Shown: in pieces, positions 26,569-35,491 of the stretch
Layout of the letters: each line of letters starts with the position of its first letter
Position numbering within the stretch: the first letter of the stretch is position 1
Assembly (NCBI RefSeq): GCF_900215245.1
Contig: NZ_LT907842.1
Coordinates: forward strand, 4,960,001 to 5,024,000
Origin: Pseudomonas fluorescens
GTDB lineage: Bacteria > Pseudomonadota > Gammaproteobacteria > Pseudomonadales > Pseudomonadaceae
DNA length: 64,000 nucleotides
Reading direction: 5' to 3'
Position numbers and translations under genes: made by a program
Notes under the pieces: generated by a model
Seen by the model: only the letters and a program-made list of their open reading frames with translations
The model's database searches: none
What the model was told of the DNA's origin: nothing

Positions 26569-27282
26569 CTAACCACCACGGATTGTACGACTACTCGCCA
26601 CTTGTTGGGGCTTGCAGTTGAGGTAGGTCGACGACTTCAGCCAGCGCTGGTCCGGGTACCAGGAAAACATGAACTGCCCATCCTTGAGTTTGTCTACCAC
26701 CTGGCGCGCCACTTGCGGGCGCACGGCAGGGCAGCCCTGGCTGCGGCCGATTCGGCCTTCGCGCTTGCTCCACGCCGAGTTGACGTAGTCGGCGGCATGG
26801 ATCACCAGGGCGCGGTCGCGGGCCTGGTCATTGAAGCCCGGCTCCAGGCCGTCCATGCGCAACGAGTAACCGTGAGCGCCGCGGTAACTTTCCTGGGTGC
26901 GAAACAAGCCCAGGCTGGATTGGTGGCTGCCTTCAAGGTTCGAGAACTGGGTGGCGAAGTTTTCCCCGGATTTGGCGCCGTGGGCCACCAGATCGCGGAG
27001 CACCAGGGTTTTTTTGCGTAAATCGAAGATCCACAGCCGACGAGCGGTAGAGGGCTGGGAGTAGTCAATAACGGCCAGGCGCTCCGAGCGCTCCTCGCCG
27101 TTATTGACCGCGCACTGCACGGCGCTCAAGGCGCTTTTCAGTACGGTGGGATTGAGTTCTGGAGCCGAGCGCGCCAGGCTGCTATACAAAGAAGGAGACG
27201 TGGCACTGGCCGCGAGCGCAACATTGCTCAGCGTAGCCAGGGTTACGGTGATCAAACCGAAGCGGCATATAAAAGTCAGCAT
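26569..27282 (-). CDS. Murein L,D-transpeptidase-like protein (YkuD_2 type)
   Basis: 237 residues. Signal peptide of about 24 residues (MLTFICRFGLITVTLATL, then ALA). The catalytic segment is VIHAADYV around 160 and GRIGRSQGCPAV around 176-187, the His and Cys of the YkuD fold in the variant with HxxxY and SxGCP. Such proteins act on periplasmic peptidoglycan or bind it. It diverges from a second L,D-transpeptidase gene with only 39 bases between start codons. Confidence 0.85.
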   Translation of the reverse strand: MLTFICRFGLITVTLATLSNVALAASATSPSLYSSLARSAPELNPTVLKSALSAVQCAVNNGEERSERLAVIDYSQPSTARRLWIFDLRKKTLVLRDLVAHGAKSGENFATQFSNLEGSHQSSLGLFRTQESYRGAHGYSLRMDGLEPGFNDQARDRALVIHAADYVNSAWSKREGRIGRSQGCPAVRPQVARQVVDKLKDGQFMFSWYPDQRWLKSSTYLNCKPQQVASSRTIRGG

Positions 27283-27321
27283 CTACAGTACATCCCCCGC
27301 TGTGGATTGGAGTTAAGACAA

Positions 27322-28908
27322 TTGTTCAAAAAACACGCATGTTACTTGAGCATTTGCCTGCTCGTTGCACCATTGGTCGCGACAGCCGATGAGCTGCCGG
27401 CAGACGCCGTGCCGCCTGTATCGATCAGCCCGATGCAACTGGCCCTCGCGCAGTTACCCAGCGTTTGCCCGGGCCTTGCCCCACAAATAGACGCAGCGGC
27501 TCAACTGCGCTTGCAAGCGTTTTACCAGCAGCAGGGCGACAGTCCGCTGTGGTCAGCCGCTGATCGCCGCCAGGCCTTGCAAGCCCAATTGCGGTTGCTG
27601 GCTGACGACGGCCTGGACCCCAGCCACTATAGCCTGCCCGCAACAGACGCCACGGCCAACGTGCTGTGCAGCGATATCGGCACCAGCCAGCAATACCTGC
27701 AAGCCCTGCAGGACTTGCACTACGGGCGTTTGCAGCAGTCGCGCTTCGAGCCGCTGTGGCATTCCCAGCCACCGCTCCAAGACCCCAACACCGCAGTGCT
27801 GGCCTTTGCTGCGACCGGCCTGCACGACCTGGCCCTGGCGTTTGACCAGGCGCGCCCCAGCGCCGACCTCTACCGCAGTTTGCGCAGTACCTATGCCACC
27901 GTGCGCCTGCAACCGTTGCCGCATTGGGACCCAGTCGCCTCCGGCCCGTTGCTGCGCCCCGGCATGGACGACCCGCGCGTGCCCGAACTCGCGCGGCGTC
28001 TTTACAACGGCGGGTACCTGGCCAAAGTGCCGACCGGCAACGGCACGCAATACCGTGACGAACTGGTCAAGGCGGTCAAGGCCTTCCAGCTCAGCCACTC
28101 GTTGCAGGCAGACGGTGTGATCGGTGCGGGCACCGTGGCCGAGCTCAACATCAGCCCGGCGATGCGCCGCGACCAGCTGCGCATCAACCTCGAACGTTTC
28201 CGTTGGCTGGCCCAGGACCTGGAGCCCGAAGGGGTGGTGGTCAACGTCGCGGCCGCACAACTGAGTGTTTATCAGAGCGGTATCCCGGTGTGGCAAACCC
28301 GCTTGCAAGTCGGGCGGGCGGAGCGGCAGACGCCGTTGCTCAAGTCACGGATTACGCGGTTGACGCTCAACCCCACCTGGACGATCCCGCCCACCATCAT
28401 GCGTGAGGACAAGCTCCCGGCCATCCGGCTCAACCCCGAATACCTGCGCCAGCAAAACCTGCAAGTGCTCGATGCCCAAGGTCACCCACTCACGGCCGAC
28501 CAAGTGGACTGGTCGCGCCCCGGGAATATTCTCCTGCGCCAGGAAGCCGGCCCGCGCAACCCGTTGGGCAAGATCGTGATGCGCTTTCCCAACCCGTATT
28601 CGGTCTACCTGCATGACACGCCGAGCCAGCCGTTGTTCACCAAAGGCCCGCGCGCGTTCAGTTCGGGGTGTGTGCGGGTTGAGCAGCCCATGTTGCTGCG
28701 TGACTTGCTGGTAACCCCGGCCGAACGCACGCGCACCGATGAGTTGCTGGCGACCGGCATGACCCATGAATTCCGGCTGGCCACGCCCGTGCCGGTGCTG
28801 TTGGGGTACTGGACCGTGGAGGTCGACCGCCAGGGCGGGCTGCTGTACGCGCCGGATATTTATGGGCGTGACCCGGTGTTGATGAAGGCGATGGGCGCCT
28901 TGCTCTAG
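27322..28908 (+). CDS. L,D-transpeptidase, LdtD/YcbB type
   Basis: 528 residues. I choose the TTG at 27322 with GGAG nine bases upstream, giving an Ala-rich signal peptide (MFKKHACYLSICLLVAPLV). Layout matches YcbB/LdtD: an N-terminal scaffold domain (YQQQGDSPLWSAADRR), a peptidoglycan-binding domain near 210-260 (AVKAFQLSHSLQADGVIGAGTVAELN), then the YkuD catalytic domain with YLHDTPSQ and SSGCVRVEQP, Cys450 being the nucleophile. It would make 3-3 crosslinks in peptidoglycan. The end overlaps the convergent ATPase gene by four bases. Confidence 0.9.
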   Translation: MFKKHACYLSICLLVAPLVATADELPADAVPPVSISPMQLALAQLPSVCPGLAPQIDAAAQLRLQAFYQQQGDSPLWSAADRRQALQAQLRLLADDGLDPSHYSLPATDATANVLCSDIGTSQQYLQALQDLHYGRLQQSRFEPLWHSQPPLQDPNTAVLAFAATGLHDLALAFDQARPSADLYRSLRSTYATVRLQPLPHWDPVASGPLLRPGMDDPRVPELARRLYNGGYLAKVPTGNGTQYRDELVKAVKAFQLSHSLQADGVIGAGTVAELNISPAMRRDQLRINLERFRWLAQDLEPEGVVVNVAAAQLSVYQSGIPVWQTRLQVGRAERQTPLLKSRITRLTLNPTWTIPPTIMREDKLPAIRLNPEYLRQQNLQVLDAQGHPLTADQVDWSRPGNILLRQEAGPRNPLGKIVMRFPNPYSVYLHDTPSQPLFTKGPRAFSSGCVRVEQPMLLRDLLVTPAERTRTDELLATGMTHEFRLATPVPVLLGYWTVEVDRQGGLLYAPDIYGRDPVLMKAMGALL

Positions 28909-29402
28909 GCGATCTGCGCCAAGATCCTGGTGACAGCCTGATCCGCTGTCATCCGCGCGGTGTCGAGCGTCAAAGGCTGTTCTTCCCAGGCCTCGTACTC
29001 ATGCGCTGACACCGCTTGCCAAGTCGGGGGGAGCAGCCCGGGAATATCCCCAGCGCGACTTTCCACTCGGCGTTGGTGTTCGTGTTGATCAGAACACACC
29101 ACCTGGATGTTCACCCACTCAACATCGGCTGCCGCCGCCACGGCTTTCCACGCCTCCCGGCTTTCCTTGACCGGGTTCACGCAGTCCGCAATCACCGTCT
29201 GCCCCACGCGCAAATTGCTCAACGCCAGCGCATTTGCCACGCTGTAGCCGCTGGCGCCGACATCGCCGGCGAGTACCGCCGACGCCCGCAGCGCCTGCTC
29301 GATCACATCGATGCGCAGGTACACCGCGCGCGTGCGCCGTGCCAGTTCACGGGCAATCGTGGTTTTACCGGTGCCCGGCAGGCCGCTGAATACAATAAGC
29401 AT
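28905..29402 (-). CDS. AAA/P-loop small-molecule kinase-like ATPase
   Basis: 165 residues from ATG 29402 (AAGGGA upstream). Begins LIVFSGLPGTGKTTIAREL, a Walker A at residues 8-15, with LRIDVIEQAL and ADCVNPVKESR following as in the zeta-toxin/adenylylsulfate-kinase-like P-loop proteins. Probably phosphorylates a small molecule; the acceptor is unknown. No antitoxin-like partner is adjacent, so a toxin role is not supported. Lies 42 bases downstream of the alginate lyase-family gene, perhaps in one transcript. Confidence 0.8.
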   Translation of the reverse strand: MLIVFSGLPGTGKTTIARELARRTRAVYLRIDVIEQALRASAVLAGDVGASGYSVANALALSNLRVGQTVIADCVNPVKESREAWKAVAAAADVEWVNIQVVCSDQHEHQRRVESRAGDIPGLLPPTWQAVSAHEYEAWEEQPLTLDTARMTADQAVTRILAQIA

Positions 29403-29444
29403 GCTCAATCCCTTGATGAGAGTCGCCGGCCAGTCTAGCCGCGC

Positions 29445-30485
29445 TTACTTTAAATAGCAGGCGCTGATCCAGTCCGCCGGGTGCGCAGCCAATTGCGTCG
29501 CCGTGGGCAGATAGCGCGTGTCCAGTTGTGCGGCCAGCCAGAACAGCGTCGCGCTGCTGTTGGGCTGCCAGGTACCGCTGTAACCGGCTTCGCCTACGGC
29601 GGCGCGGTCTTTGTCGAACTGCACGTGGGTGTGCACGAACTCCTGATGGCTGCGTTGCCCCGTGGCGTAGGGCACCAGCCAGTCCAGGGCTGCGGCCAGC
29701 GAGGCACCCTTGGCCTTGAGGTTCAGCCAATCGCCGCCGTAGGGCTTGGCCGCCAGCGCGGCTTGCACCAGAGGCTCAAGGTCGTAGACCACGTAATGCA
29801 AGGCGTCACGGTCTTGAAAGTCGGTCACCGAACCGTCGGGCAGGATGTTATCGGCGACCTGCTGTTTGAATAATTGATGGGCGTGCTCGAACATGGCCGG
29901 GTCGCCGAGGGCTGCGGCAGCCACACTGACCAGCTTGACGCGATGGCTCTGCCAATTATTGGTCTGGGTGCCTTTTTTCTGCCCGTGAAATTGCTGGATC
30001 TGCGCGATATAGCCGTTGCCCAGGGCGCTGATCAAACGGCGACTGGCCGCGCGGGTTTCCAGGCGCAAGTGATCGGCTGTCAACGCGTAAGCCGTGATCA
30101 GCATATCGAGGTTGGTTTCGTCGATGGGGTTGAAGTCCGGCTGGTACACGTCGGCCCATGCGGCGAGGTAGTCGTCGACTTGCTTGAGGTAACGCGGATC
30201 GCCGCTGATGCGCCAGGCCAGTGCCGCCTGGCGCATCAGCGGCCAGTCCTTCTCGGCGGCAATGCTTTGCGTGCGGATGCCCTGGTTTGGCAGCGTGCCT
30301 TCGGTGTGCAAATGCGGCAACGGCGCGGGCGAGTCGGCCAACTGCCGTTGGGCAGCGGCCAGCAGCGCTTTGGACGTCGGGCTCGAAGCGGCCGGCTGGC
30401 ACAGGTTCGGTGTTTGCGCAGCCGCCATGGCCGCGTGGGAAAGCACGGCCAGCAGTGCGGTGATGGCGACGGTGGTGGTTTTCAT
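29445..30485 (-). CDS. Alginate lyase-family exported protein
   Basis: 346 residues. Signal peptide MKTTTVAITALLAVLSHAAMA. The (alpha/alpha)6-barrel alginate_lyase pattern is visible: NQGIRTQSIAAEKDWPLMRQAALAWRISGDPRY, ETNLDMLITAYAL, and TNNWQSHRVKLVSVAAAALGD, where the NNWQSHR segment is in the place of the catalytic Asn-His region. It is not near alg biosynthesis genes, so it may digest external or other polyuronates in the periplasm. True lyase activity is inference. Confidence 0.82.
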   Translation of the reverse strand: MKTTTVAITALLAVLSHAAMAAAQTPNLCQPAASSPTSKALLAAAQRQLADSPAPLPHLHTEGTLPNQGIRTQSIAAEKDWPLMRQAALAWRISGDPRYLKQVDDYLAAWADVYQPDFNPIDETNLDMLITAYALTADHLRLETRAASRRLISALGNGYIAQIQQFHGQKKGTQTNNWQSHRVKLVSVAAAALGDPAMFEHAHQLFKQQVADNILPDGSVTDFQDRDALHYVVYDLEPLVQAALAAKPYGGDWLNLKAKGASLAAALDWLVPYATGQRSHQEFVHTHVQFDKDRAAVGEAGYSGTWQPNSSATLFWLAAQLDTRYLPTATQLAAHPADWISACYLK

Positions 30486-30593
30486 GGTCGGCTCAGCAGG
30501 ACTCGATCGTGCCCACGCTAGCATGCAGCCGAATCGGCGTTGATGAAACTCCCGTATGCTTGCCGCCAACCCCGTAGAAACCCAGGACAGCCC

Positions 30594-31397
30594 ATGACCT
30601 TGCCCTTCGTGAAGATGCATGCCCATGGCGATGACTTCATCATCATCGACCGCCGCGGTCAGGATGACCCGATTACCGCGCAGATCGCCCGTCGGCTGGG
30701 TAACCGCCATACCGGCATCGGCTTCAACCAATTGGCCGTGGTACTCGACTGCACCGACGCCGCCGCGCGTATCAAGTTCTGGAATGCCGATGGCACGCCG
30801 TTGCAAACCTGCGGCAGCGCCACCCGCGGCGTGGCCGACCGCTTGATGCATGAAACCGGCAGCCAGTCGGTGGTATTGCGCACCGACCGGGGCTTGTTGA
30901 CCTGCGTGCGGGCGGCGGCGCAGCAGGTCTCGGTGAACATGGGCGCCCCCTCACTGGACTGGGCGGCAGTGCCGCTGGCCGCGGCGATCGACACGCGCAC
31001 CTTGCCCATCGACGGCGCGCCGGCGGCGTGCAGCATGGGCAACCCGCACTGCACGTATTTCGTGGATGACCTGGCCGCGCTCGATGTGGCAGCCGTGGGC
31101 CCGGCGCTGGAAACGCATCCATTGTTCCCGGCCAGGACCAATGTGCATTTTGTGCAGGTGCTGGACCGCCAGCATATCCGCCTGCGCATCTGGGAACGTG
31201 GTGGTGGCGTGCCGCTGGGCTCCGGTTCGTGCTGCTGCGGGGCGGTGGTCAATGGGATCCGGCGCGGTTTGCTCGATGCCACGGTTCAAGTGCAGTGCGA
31301 CGGCGGGACGGTCACCGTGCAGTGGGACGGGCAGGGCGGCGTCGTCTTGACCGGCAGCGTGGAGCCGATCATGCAGGGCGCGGCCTACGTGCTTTAG
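30594..31397 (+). CDS. Divergent diaminopimelate epimerase (DapF) paralogue
   Basis: 267 residues from the ATG at 30594. The DapF fold is evident throughout (FVKMHAHGDDF, WNADGTPLQTCGSATR, SVNMGAPS, CSMGNPHC, NVHFVQV, RLRIWERGGG). Compared with DapF, key residues change: the HGLGND Asn is Asp; the first catalytic Cys is kept (QTCGS) but its next Asn is Ser; and at the second catalytic site ERGxGExxACGxG reads ERGGGVPLGSGSCC, with Glu replaced by Val and Cys by Ser. It may not be a working DapF; a different epimerase or racemase substrate is possible. Convergent with the PAS kinase, overlapping by four bases. Confidence 0.85.
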   Translation: MTLPFVKMHAHGDDFIIIDRRGQDDPITAQIARRLGNRHTGIGFNQLAVVLDCTDAAARIKFWNADGTPLQTCGSATRGVADRLMHETGSQSVVLRTDRGLLTCVRAAAQQVSVNMGAPSLDWAAVPLAAAIDTRTLPIDGAPAACSMGNPHCTYFVDDLAALDVAAVGPALETHPLFPARTNVHFVQVLDRQHIRLRIWERGGGVPLGSGSCCCGAVVNGIRRGLLDATVQVQCDGGTVTVQWDGQGGVVLTGSVEPIMQGAAYVL

Positions 31398-32527
31398 AAC
31401 GTTACGGTAAAGGTTGTACCAGTGTTTTCGCAGGAACTCACTGCCACATCGCCACCGTGCGCCTTGGCCAGTTCGCGCACGATATACAGGCCCAGGCCGA
31501 CGCTGCGCACCTCGCTGCCCTGGTCGGTGCCACGGGTCATAGGCTCGAACAGCCCGGCCAGCAGGGTTTCAGGAATCACTGCGCCGTAGTTGTGCACCGC
31601 CACTTCGCAGCGAGTGTCGGCCAGGCGTGAGGTGATCGTGATCGGCATGAGTACGTCGCCATACGCCACGCTGTTGGCGACCAGGTTGCCGATGATCTGC
31701 TGCACACGGTCGGCATCCAGGCACGCAGCGCCCGTGCCTTCGGTGTGGTGCTTCAACGTGGCGGTGGGGAAGGCCACGCGCAGCTCATCGACGGCGTGTT
31801 GAATCACCCCGTGCAGGTCCACAGCGGTGGTCTTGACGCTGATGCCGTGGCCGACCCTGGCCTGGGTGAAGTCCAGCAAGTCGGCGATCATCCGCTGGGC
31901 GCGCTCGGACGACTGGGCGATATGGCCCAGCAACTGGCGTTCCTTGGGCGTGCGCTCGCTACGGCTGAGAAAGTCGGACGCCATACGGATGGCCGTGAGG
32001 GGGTTCTTCAAGTCGTGGCTGACAATCGCCATCATCTGCTCGGCAAATAAAGCGCGGCGCTGGGCGACAGCATAGGCTTCGCTCAGCTCGGCCTGGGCCT
32101 GATGCAGCGCGATTTCGGCAGTGCTTTTTTGCTGCAACAAGGCTTCGGCGAGCTTGCGCGCATTGAGCAGCTCGCGTTCGTACTTGTCGCGGTCGGTGGT
32201 GCCGAACAACGCCAGGTCATGCACCACGGCGTCAGCCTGTGCGCGCTTGCGGGCGTTGAGCAAGACGGTCACCTTGTGCCCATCGCGGTGCAGCATGTCG
32301 AGCTTTACCTCGCTGACACTGCCATGCATGCGCAACAGCGGTGCCAGGTGGGTCTGGTGAAAAATCCGCCCGCCGATGGTCAGCAGGTCCTGGAAGGGCC
32401 GCCCGTGCAACTCGGCGTTGCGCAACCCCAGCCATTCCCCGAGTCGTGCGTTGGCATGCAGGATCGTGCCGTCCTCGGCGGTGACGGCCAGGGCACATGC
32501 GGCGCTGTCGAACAGCTCAGCCGACAT
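31394..32527 (-). CDS. PAS-domain sensor histidine kinase
   Basis: 377 residues, no membrane helix. An N-terminal PAS domain (about 1-110, ALAVTAEDGTILHANARLGEWLG), a coiled coil (ALLQQKSTAEIALHQAQAELSEA), an H-box IVSHDLKNPLTAI near 170 with the phosphoacceptor His, an N-box IIGNLVANSVAYG and a G-box VGLGLYIV. No response regulator is adjacent. Its first 11 bases overlap the end of the RsbQ-like hydrolase gene, so the two are translationally coupled; in Bacillus RsbQ works with the PAS phosphatase RsbP. Confidence 0.92.
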   Translation of the reverse strand: MSAELFDSAACALAVTAEDGTILHANARLGEWLGLRNAELHGRPFQDLLTIGGRIFHQTHLAPLLRMHGSVSEVKLDMLHRDGHKVTVLLNARKRAQADAVVHDLALFGTTDRDKYERELLNARKLAEALLQQKSTAEIALHQAQAELSEAYAVAQRRALFAEQMMAIVSHDLKNPLTAIRMASDFLSRSERTPKERQLLGHIAQSSERAQRMIADLLDFTQARVGHGISVKTTAVDLHGVIQHAVDELRVAFPTATLKHHTEGTGAACLDADRVQQIIGNLVANSVAYGDVLMPITITSRLADTRCEVAVHNYGAVIPETLLAGLFEPMTRGTDQGSEVRSVGLGLYIVRELAKAHGGDVAVSSCENTGTTFTVTF

Positions 32528-33332
32528 GGGCCATGCCCCACGGCCCCAGGAAATTTTCCATCGCCGCTGCGCAGGCCTGCGGTGCGCTCATGTGCGGGCA
32601 ATGGCCGACGTTGTCCACCAGGCAAAAGGTGCTGTTGGGGAGCACGCTGTGCAGGTACTCACCCACGACTACCGGCGCGATCAGATCGTCGCTCGATTGC
32701 AGGATCAATACGGGCGTGGTCAGGCCGATCACGTCCTGACGGTTATCCGACATAAAGGTCACCCGCGCGAATTGCTTGGCGATATCGGGTTCAGTGCGGC
32801 AGAAACTGTCGCTGAGTTCGGCGCTCAACCCTGGTTGCTCGGGGGCGCCCATGATCACCGGGGCCATGGCGCTGGACCAGCCGAGGTAGTTGCTGTCCAG
32901 GGTATCGAGCAGGTCGTCTATATCACTGCGCTTGAAACCGCCGACGTAATCAACGTCATCTATGTAGCGCGGCGAAGGGCCGATCATCACGTGGGCGGCG
33001 ATACGGCCGGGGGCCAGGCGGTCGGCGAGCGTGCCAATCATCGCGCTGACTGAATGGCTGACCAAAATCACCGGGCCGCTGGCGAAGGCGTCGATAATTT
33101 CGTTCAAGTCGTGGGCGTAGCCATCCAGCGCGCTGTATTTGGCCTTGTCGAACGCACTGACATCCGACAACCCGGCGCCGACGAGGTCATAGAGCACCAC
33201 GCGAAAGCGGTCGATGAATGGCGGCGCGAGGTAATTCCACATCGCCTGATTGCAGCCGAAACCATGCGAGAACACCAGGGTCGCCGACCCGCTGCCCATC
33301 ACACTGACGTTGTTGCGATGTTTCAGGTTCAT
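32517..33332 (-). CDS. RsbQ-like alpha/beta hydrolase (KAI2/D14 fold)
   Basis: 271 residues. RsbQ/KAI2 landmarks: NNVSVMGSGSATLVFSHGFG at the start, MWNYLAPPFIDRFRVVLYD, nucleophile elbow LVSHSVSAMIG with Ser94, acid in LQSSDDLIAP, and His244 in VGHCPHMS. GPSPRYIDD is also characteristic of the family. Such enzymes act as ligand receptors as much as hydrolases. Upstream of and overlapping the PAS histidine kinase, it probably delivers or makes the signal that the PAS domain senses. Divergent from the TPM-domain gene. Confidence 0.9.
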   Translation of the reverse strand: MNLKHRNNVSVMGSGSATLVFSHGFGCNQAMWNYLAPPFIDRFRVVLYDLVGAGLSDVSAFDKAKYSALDGYAHDLNEIIDAFASGPVILVSHSVSAMIGTLADRLAPGRIAAHVMIGPSPRYIDDVDYVGGFKRSDIDDLLDTLDSNYLGWSSAMAPVIMGAPEQPGLSAELSDSFCRTEPDIAKQFARVTFMSDNRQDVIGLTTPVLILQSSDDLIAPVVVGEYLHSVLPNSTFCLVDNVGHCPHMSAPQACAAAMENFLGPWGMAHVG

Positions 33333-33465
33333 GGCGTTCTCATGGATGGCATTTTGCTATTTTGCCGTAATGGGCAGTTTAAATAGTCACAGGCGCGGGG
33401 TCACGCGTTATAGCGCCGATAAGGTAAAGTCAGGCCCTTCAGGATGAAATTTCAGGTAACAATGT

Positions 33466-34686
33466 ATGCGGCTGTGTTTGCGGCAATCGGTCTTGAGTGT
33501 ATTGGCCTTAGTATGTTTCGCCCTGTTGAATACGGCCCTGGCCGATACCTCGCCAATCAAGGTGACCCTCGACCAACGGGTGATCGACCTCACCAATACG
33601 CTGGACACCGGCACCACCGATCGCCTGAAATCTCAGCTCGCGGCACTGGAGCAGCGCAAAGGCGCGCAAGTTGCCGTGCTGCTGGTGCCGACCACGGGCG
33701 GCGCGAGCATCGAAGACTTCGCCAACCCACTGTTCCGTGCCTGGAAACTGGGGCGCAAGGACGTCAACGACGGCATCCTGCTGGTGGTCGCCAAGAATGA
33801 CCACAAGGTGCGTATCGAAGTGGGCTACGGCCTGGAAGGCACCGTCACCGACCTGCTGGCGCACCGCATCATTGAAGAACACCTTACTCCGGCGTTTCGC
33901 CAGGGCGACTACGCGGGCGGTATTCAACAGACGGTCGACGATCTGACGCTGCTGGTGGACGGAGGCGACCTGCCCGACGTGGCACCGCCGGGGCTTAACC
34001 CTCAAGCGATCGCGGTGTTGCTGGCGTTCATCGTCGGCGCCGTCGGCGGTGTGCTGATCGCTGCGGGCAAGCTGCATTGGCGCCTGGCGTTGATTGCTAC
34101 GCTGGTGGTGACGCTGCTGCTGACGATGTACGGCGGCGGCCGGGACTGGCCGGTCTACCTGTTGCTCTTGCCGCTGACCCTGTTGATTGGTGGTGCGACC
34201 TTCGGTGCGCTGTGGCTGGCGCGCCGAGTGTTTTACGGCGTGATTGGCTTGCTGGTGTACATCGGCGGAGTATTGATGGCGGATCGGTTGATGGACGTCA
34301 ACTTGGTCCATTGGCTGCTATGGCCATTAGGCGGCGCATTGATTCTGGGCCTGTACGCGGGGCTGTTTTTGGTCATCAGGGCGTCGTGGAAAAACAGCCC
34401 GCGCTTCTTCCGCGTGCGTGCGCTGGTGGTCGTGGCGATTTATGTGTTGGCCGGTTGGCTGGTGGGGCGCGGCTACGAAGGCTGGATCGTCGCGATACCG
34501 GTGGCCTCGTTCGCCGCGTTTATTCTGTTTGTGCAGAGCGTTGCAGGCTCGGGCTCCGGTTCAAGGTCTGGCGGTGACAGTGGTTCGAGCGCCAGCAGCT
34601 CAAGTTCCAGTCGCTCAAGTTCCGATAGCAGCTCGTCCGGTGGCGGCGGTTCCAGTGGTGGCGGTGGGGCGTCAGGCAGTTGGTAA
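33466..34686 (+). CDS. TPM-domain membrane protein (YgcG family)
   Basis: 406 residues. Signal peptide MRLCLRQSVLSVLALVCFAL then NTALA. A TPM domain (TPM_phosphatase, about 33-155) includes KGAQVAVLLVPTTGG, RKDVNDGILLVVAKND and IEVGYGLEGTVTD. About six membrane helices follow, then a C-terminal tail of roughly 50 residues almost wholly Ser and Gly, typical of YgcG-like proteins. The TPM domain faces the periplasm. TPM domains have been linked to photosystem repair and phosphatase activity elsewhere; the bacterial role is unclear. Confidence 0.88.
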   Translation: MRLCLRQSVLSVLALVCFALLNTALADTSPIKVTLDQRVIDLTNTLDTGTTDRLKSQLAALEQRKGAQVAVLLVPTTGGASIEDFANPLFRAWKLGRKDVNDGILLVVAKNDHKVRIEVGYGLEGTVTDLLAHRIIEEHLTPAFRQGDYAGGIQQTVDDLTLLVDGGDLPDVAPPGLNPQAIAVLLAFIVGAVGGVLIAAGKLHWRLALIATLVVTLLLTMYGGGRDWPVYLLLLPLTLLIGGATFGALWLARRVFYGVIGLLVYIGGVLMADRLMDVNLVHWLLWPLGGALILGLYAGLFLVIRASWKNSPRFFRVRALVVVAIYVLAGWLVGRGYEGWIVAIPVASFAAFILFVQSVAGSGSGSRSGGDSGSSASSSSSSRSSSDSSSSGGGGSSGGGGASGSW

Positions 34687-34691
34687 AGCGG

Positions 34692-35369
34692 CTAGCGTGG
34701 CTTGTAGCCCACCCATCCTTTGAAGCTGAAGCCTGCGTAGAACAACGCCACGTCTTCGAACCCGGCGTCCTGCATCAGGGCGGCATCCTGCTCGGGTGAC
34801 AGCACTGGCAGTTGCGCACTGATCGCCGTAATCGCCCGTTCGGCATCTTCCGCCGGCACGCCCGAGTCCACTGCAAACGCTGCATAGCGCTTCAACCAGC
34901 GGGCTTTTTCCTGCGGTGTCTGCGGGAAACTATGGTGCGCCACAATCAGCGGTGCGCCGGGCAGTAACCGCTGCCACAGCGCCTTGAGTGTTTGCAGGCG
35001 TTCTGGCTTGGGGATGAAATGCAGGGTCAGCAGGCACGTCGCCCCATCAAACGGCCCCAACGGCGCGGTATCGATATAGCCTTCATGTAACTGCACGCGC
35101 GCATTGAAAGGGCCCAACGTCGCCTGCGCCAGCTTCAACATCTCAGCCGACGGGTCCACACCGACAAAACGCCAGTTCGGTTCTGCGTCGGCAAAACATT
35201 TCAACTCCAGGCCGCCCCCGGCGCCGAGCACCAGCACATTGCCCGCAGCGGGTACCGCTTCGCGCAGCAGCAGGGTGGTCATGCGCTGCAAGCCATCGAA
35301 GCCCGGCACCAGGCGCACGGGGCCCTCGGCGTAGCGGGCAACGGCATCGGGGTCGGAAAAAAAGCTCAT
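34692..35369 (-). CDS. Class I SAM-dependent methyltransferase
   Basis: 225 residues from ATG 35369 (AGGAA upstream). Motif I is VLVLGAGGGLELKCF, motif II VGVDPSAEM, and ATCLLTLHFIPKP corresponds to motif IV. The C-terminal part (GFEDVALFYAGFSFKGWVGYK) is typical of small unclassified Pseudomonas methyltransferases. Substrate unknown. Converges with the TPM gene, six bases apart. Confidence 0.85.
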   Translation of the reverse strand: MSFFSDPDAVARYAEGPVRLVPGFDGLQRMTTLLLREAVPAAGNVLVLGAGGGLELKCFADAEPNWRFVGVDPSAEMLKLAQATLGPFNARVQLHEGYIDTAPLGPFDGATCLLTLHFIPKPERLQTLKALWQRLLPGAPLIVAHHSFPQTPQEKARWLKRYAAFAVDSGVPAEDAERAITAISAQLPVLSPEQDAALMQDAGFEDVALFYAGFSFKGWVGYKPR

Positions 35370-35491
35370 GGTGGGTTCCTGCGGATAGGGCGAGGGATCA
35401 ACCCTACTGTGGCACATCGGCAGTGGCAATTGCTGTTACCGGCATTCGTGGTAAAACGTAGCTCTTTGGGACCCACGAGTACGGAGGCTCA

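Noticed and set aside
28905..29402. Zeta-type toxin of a toxin-antitoxin pair
   Set aside because: P-loop and layout fit small-molecule kinases generally, and no small antitoxin gene adjoins.
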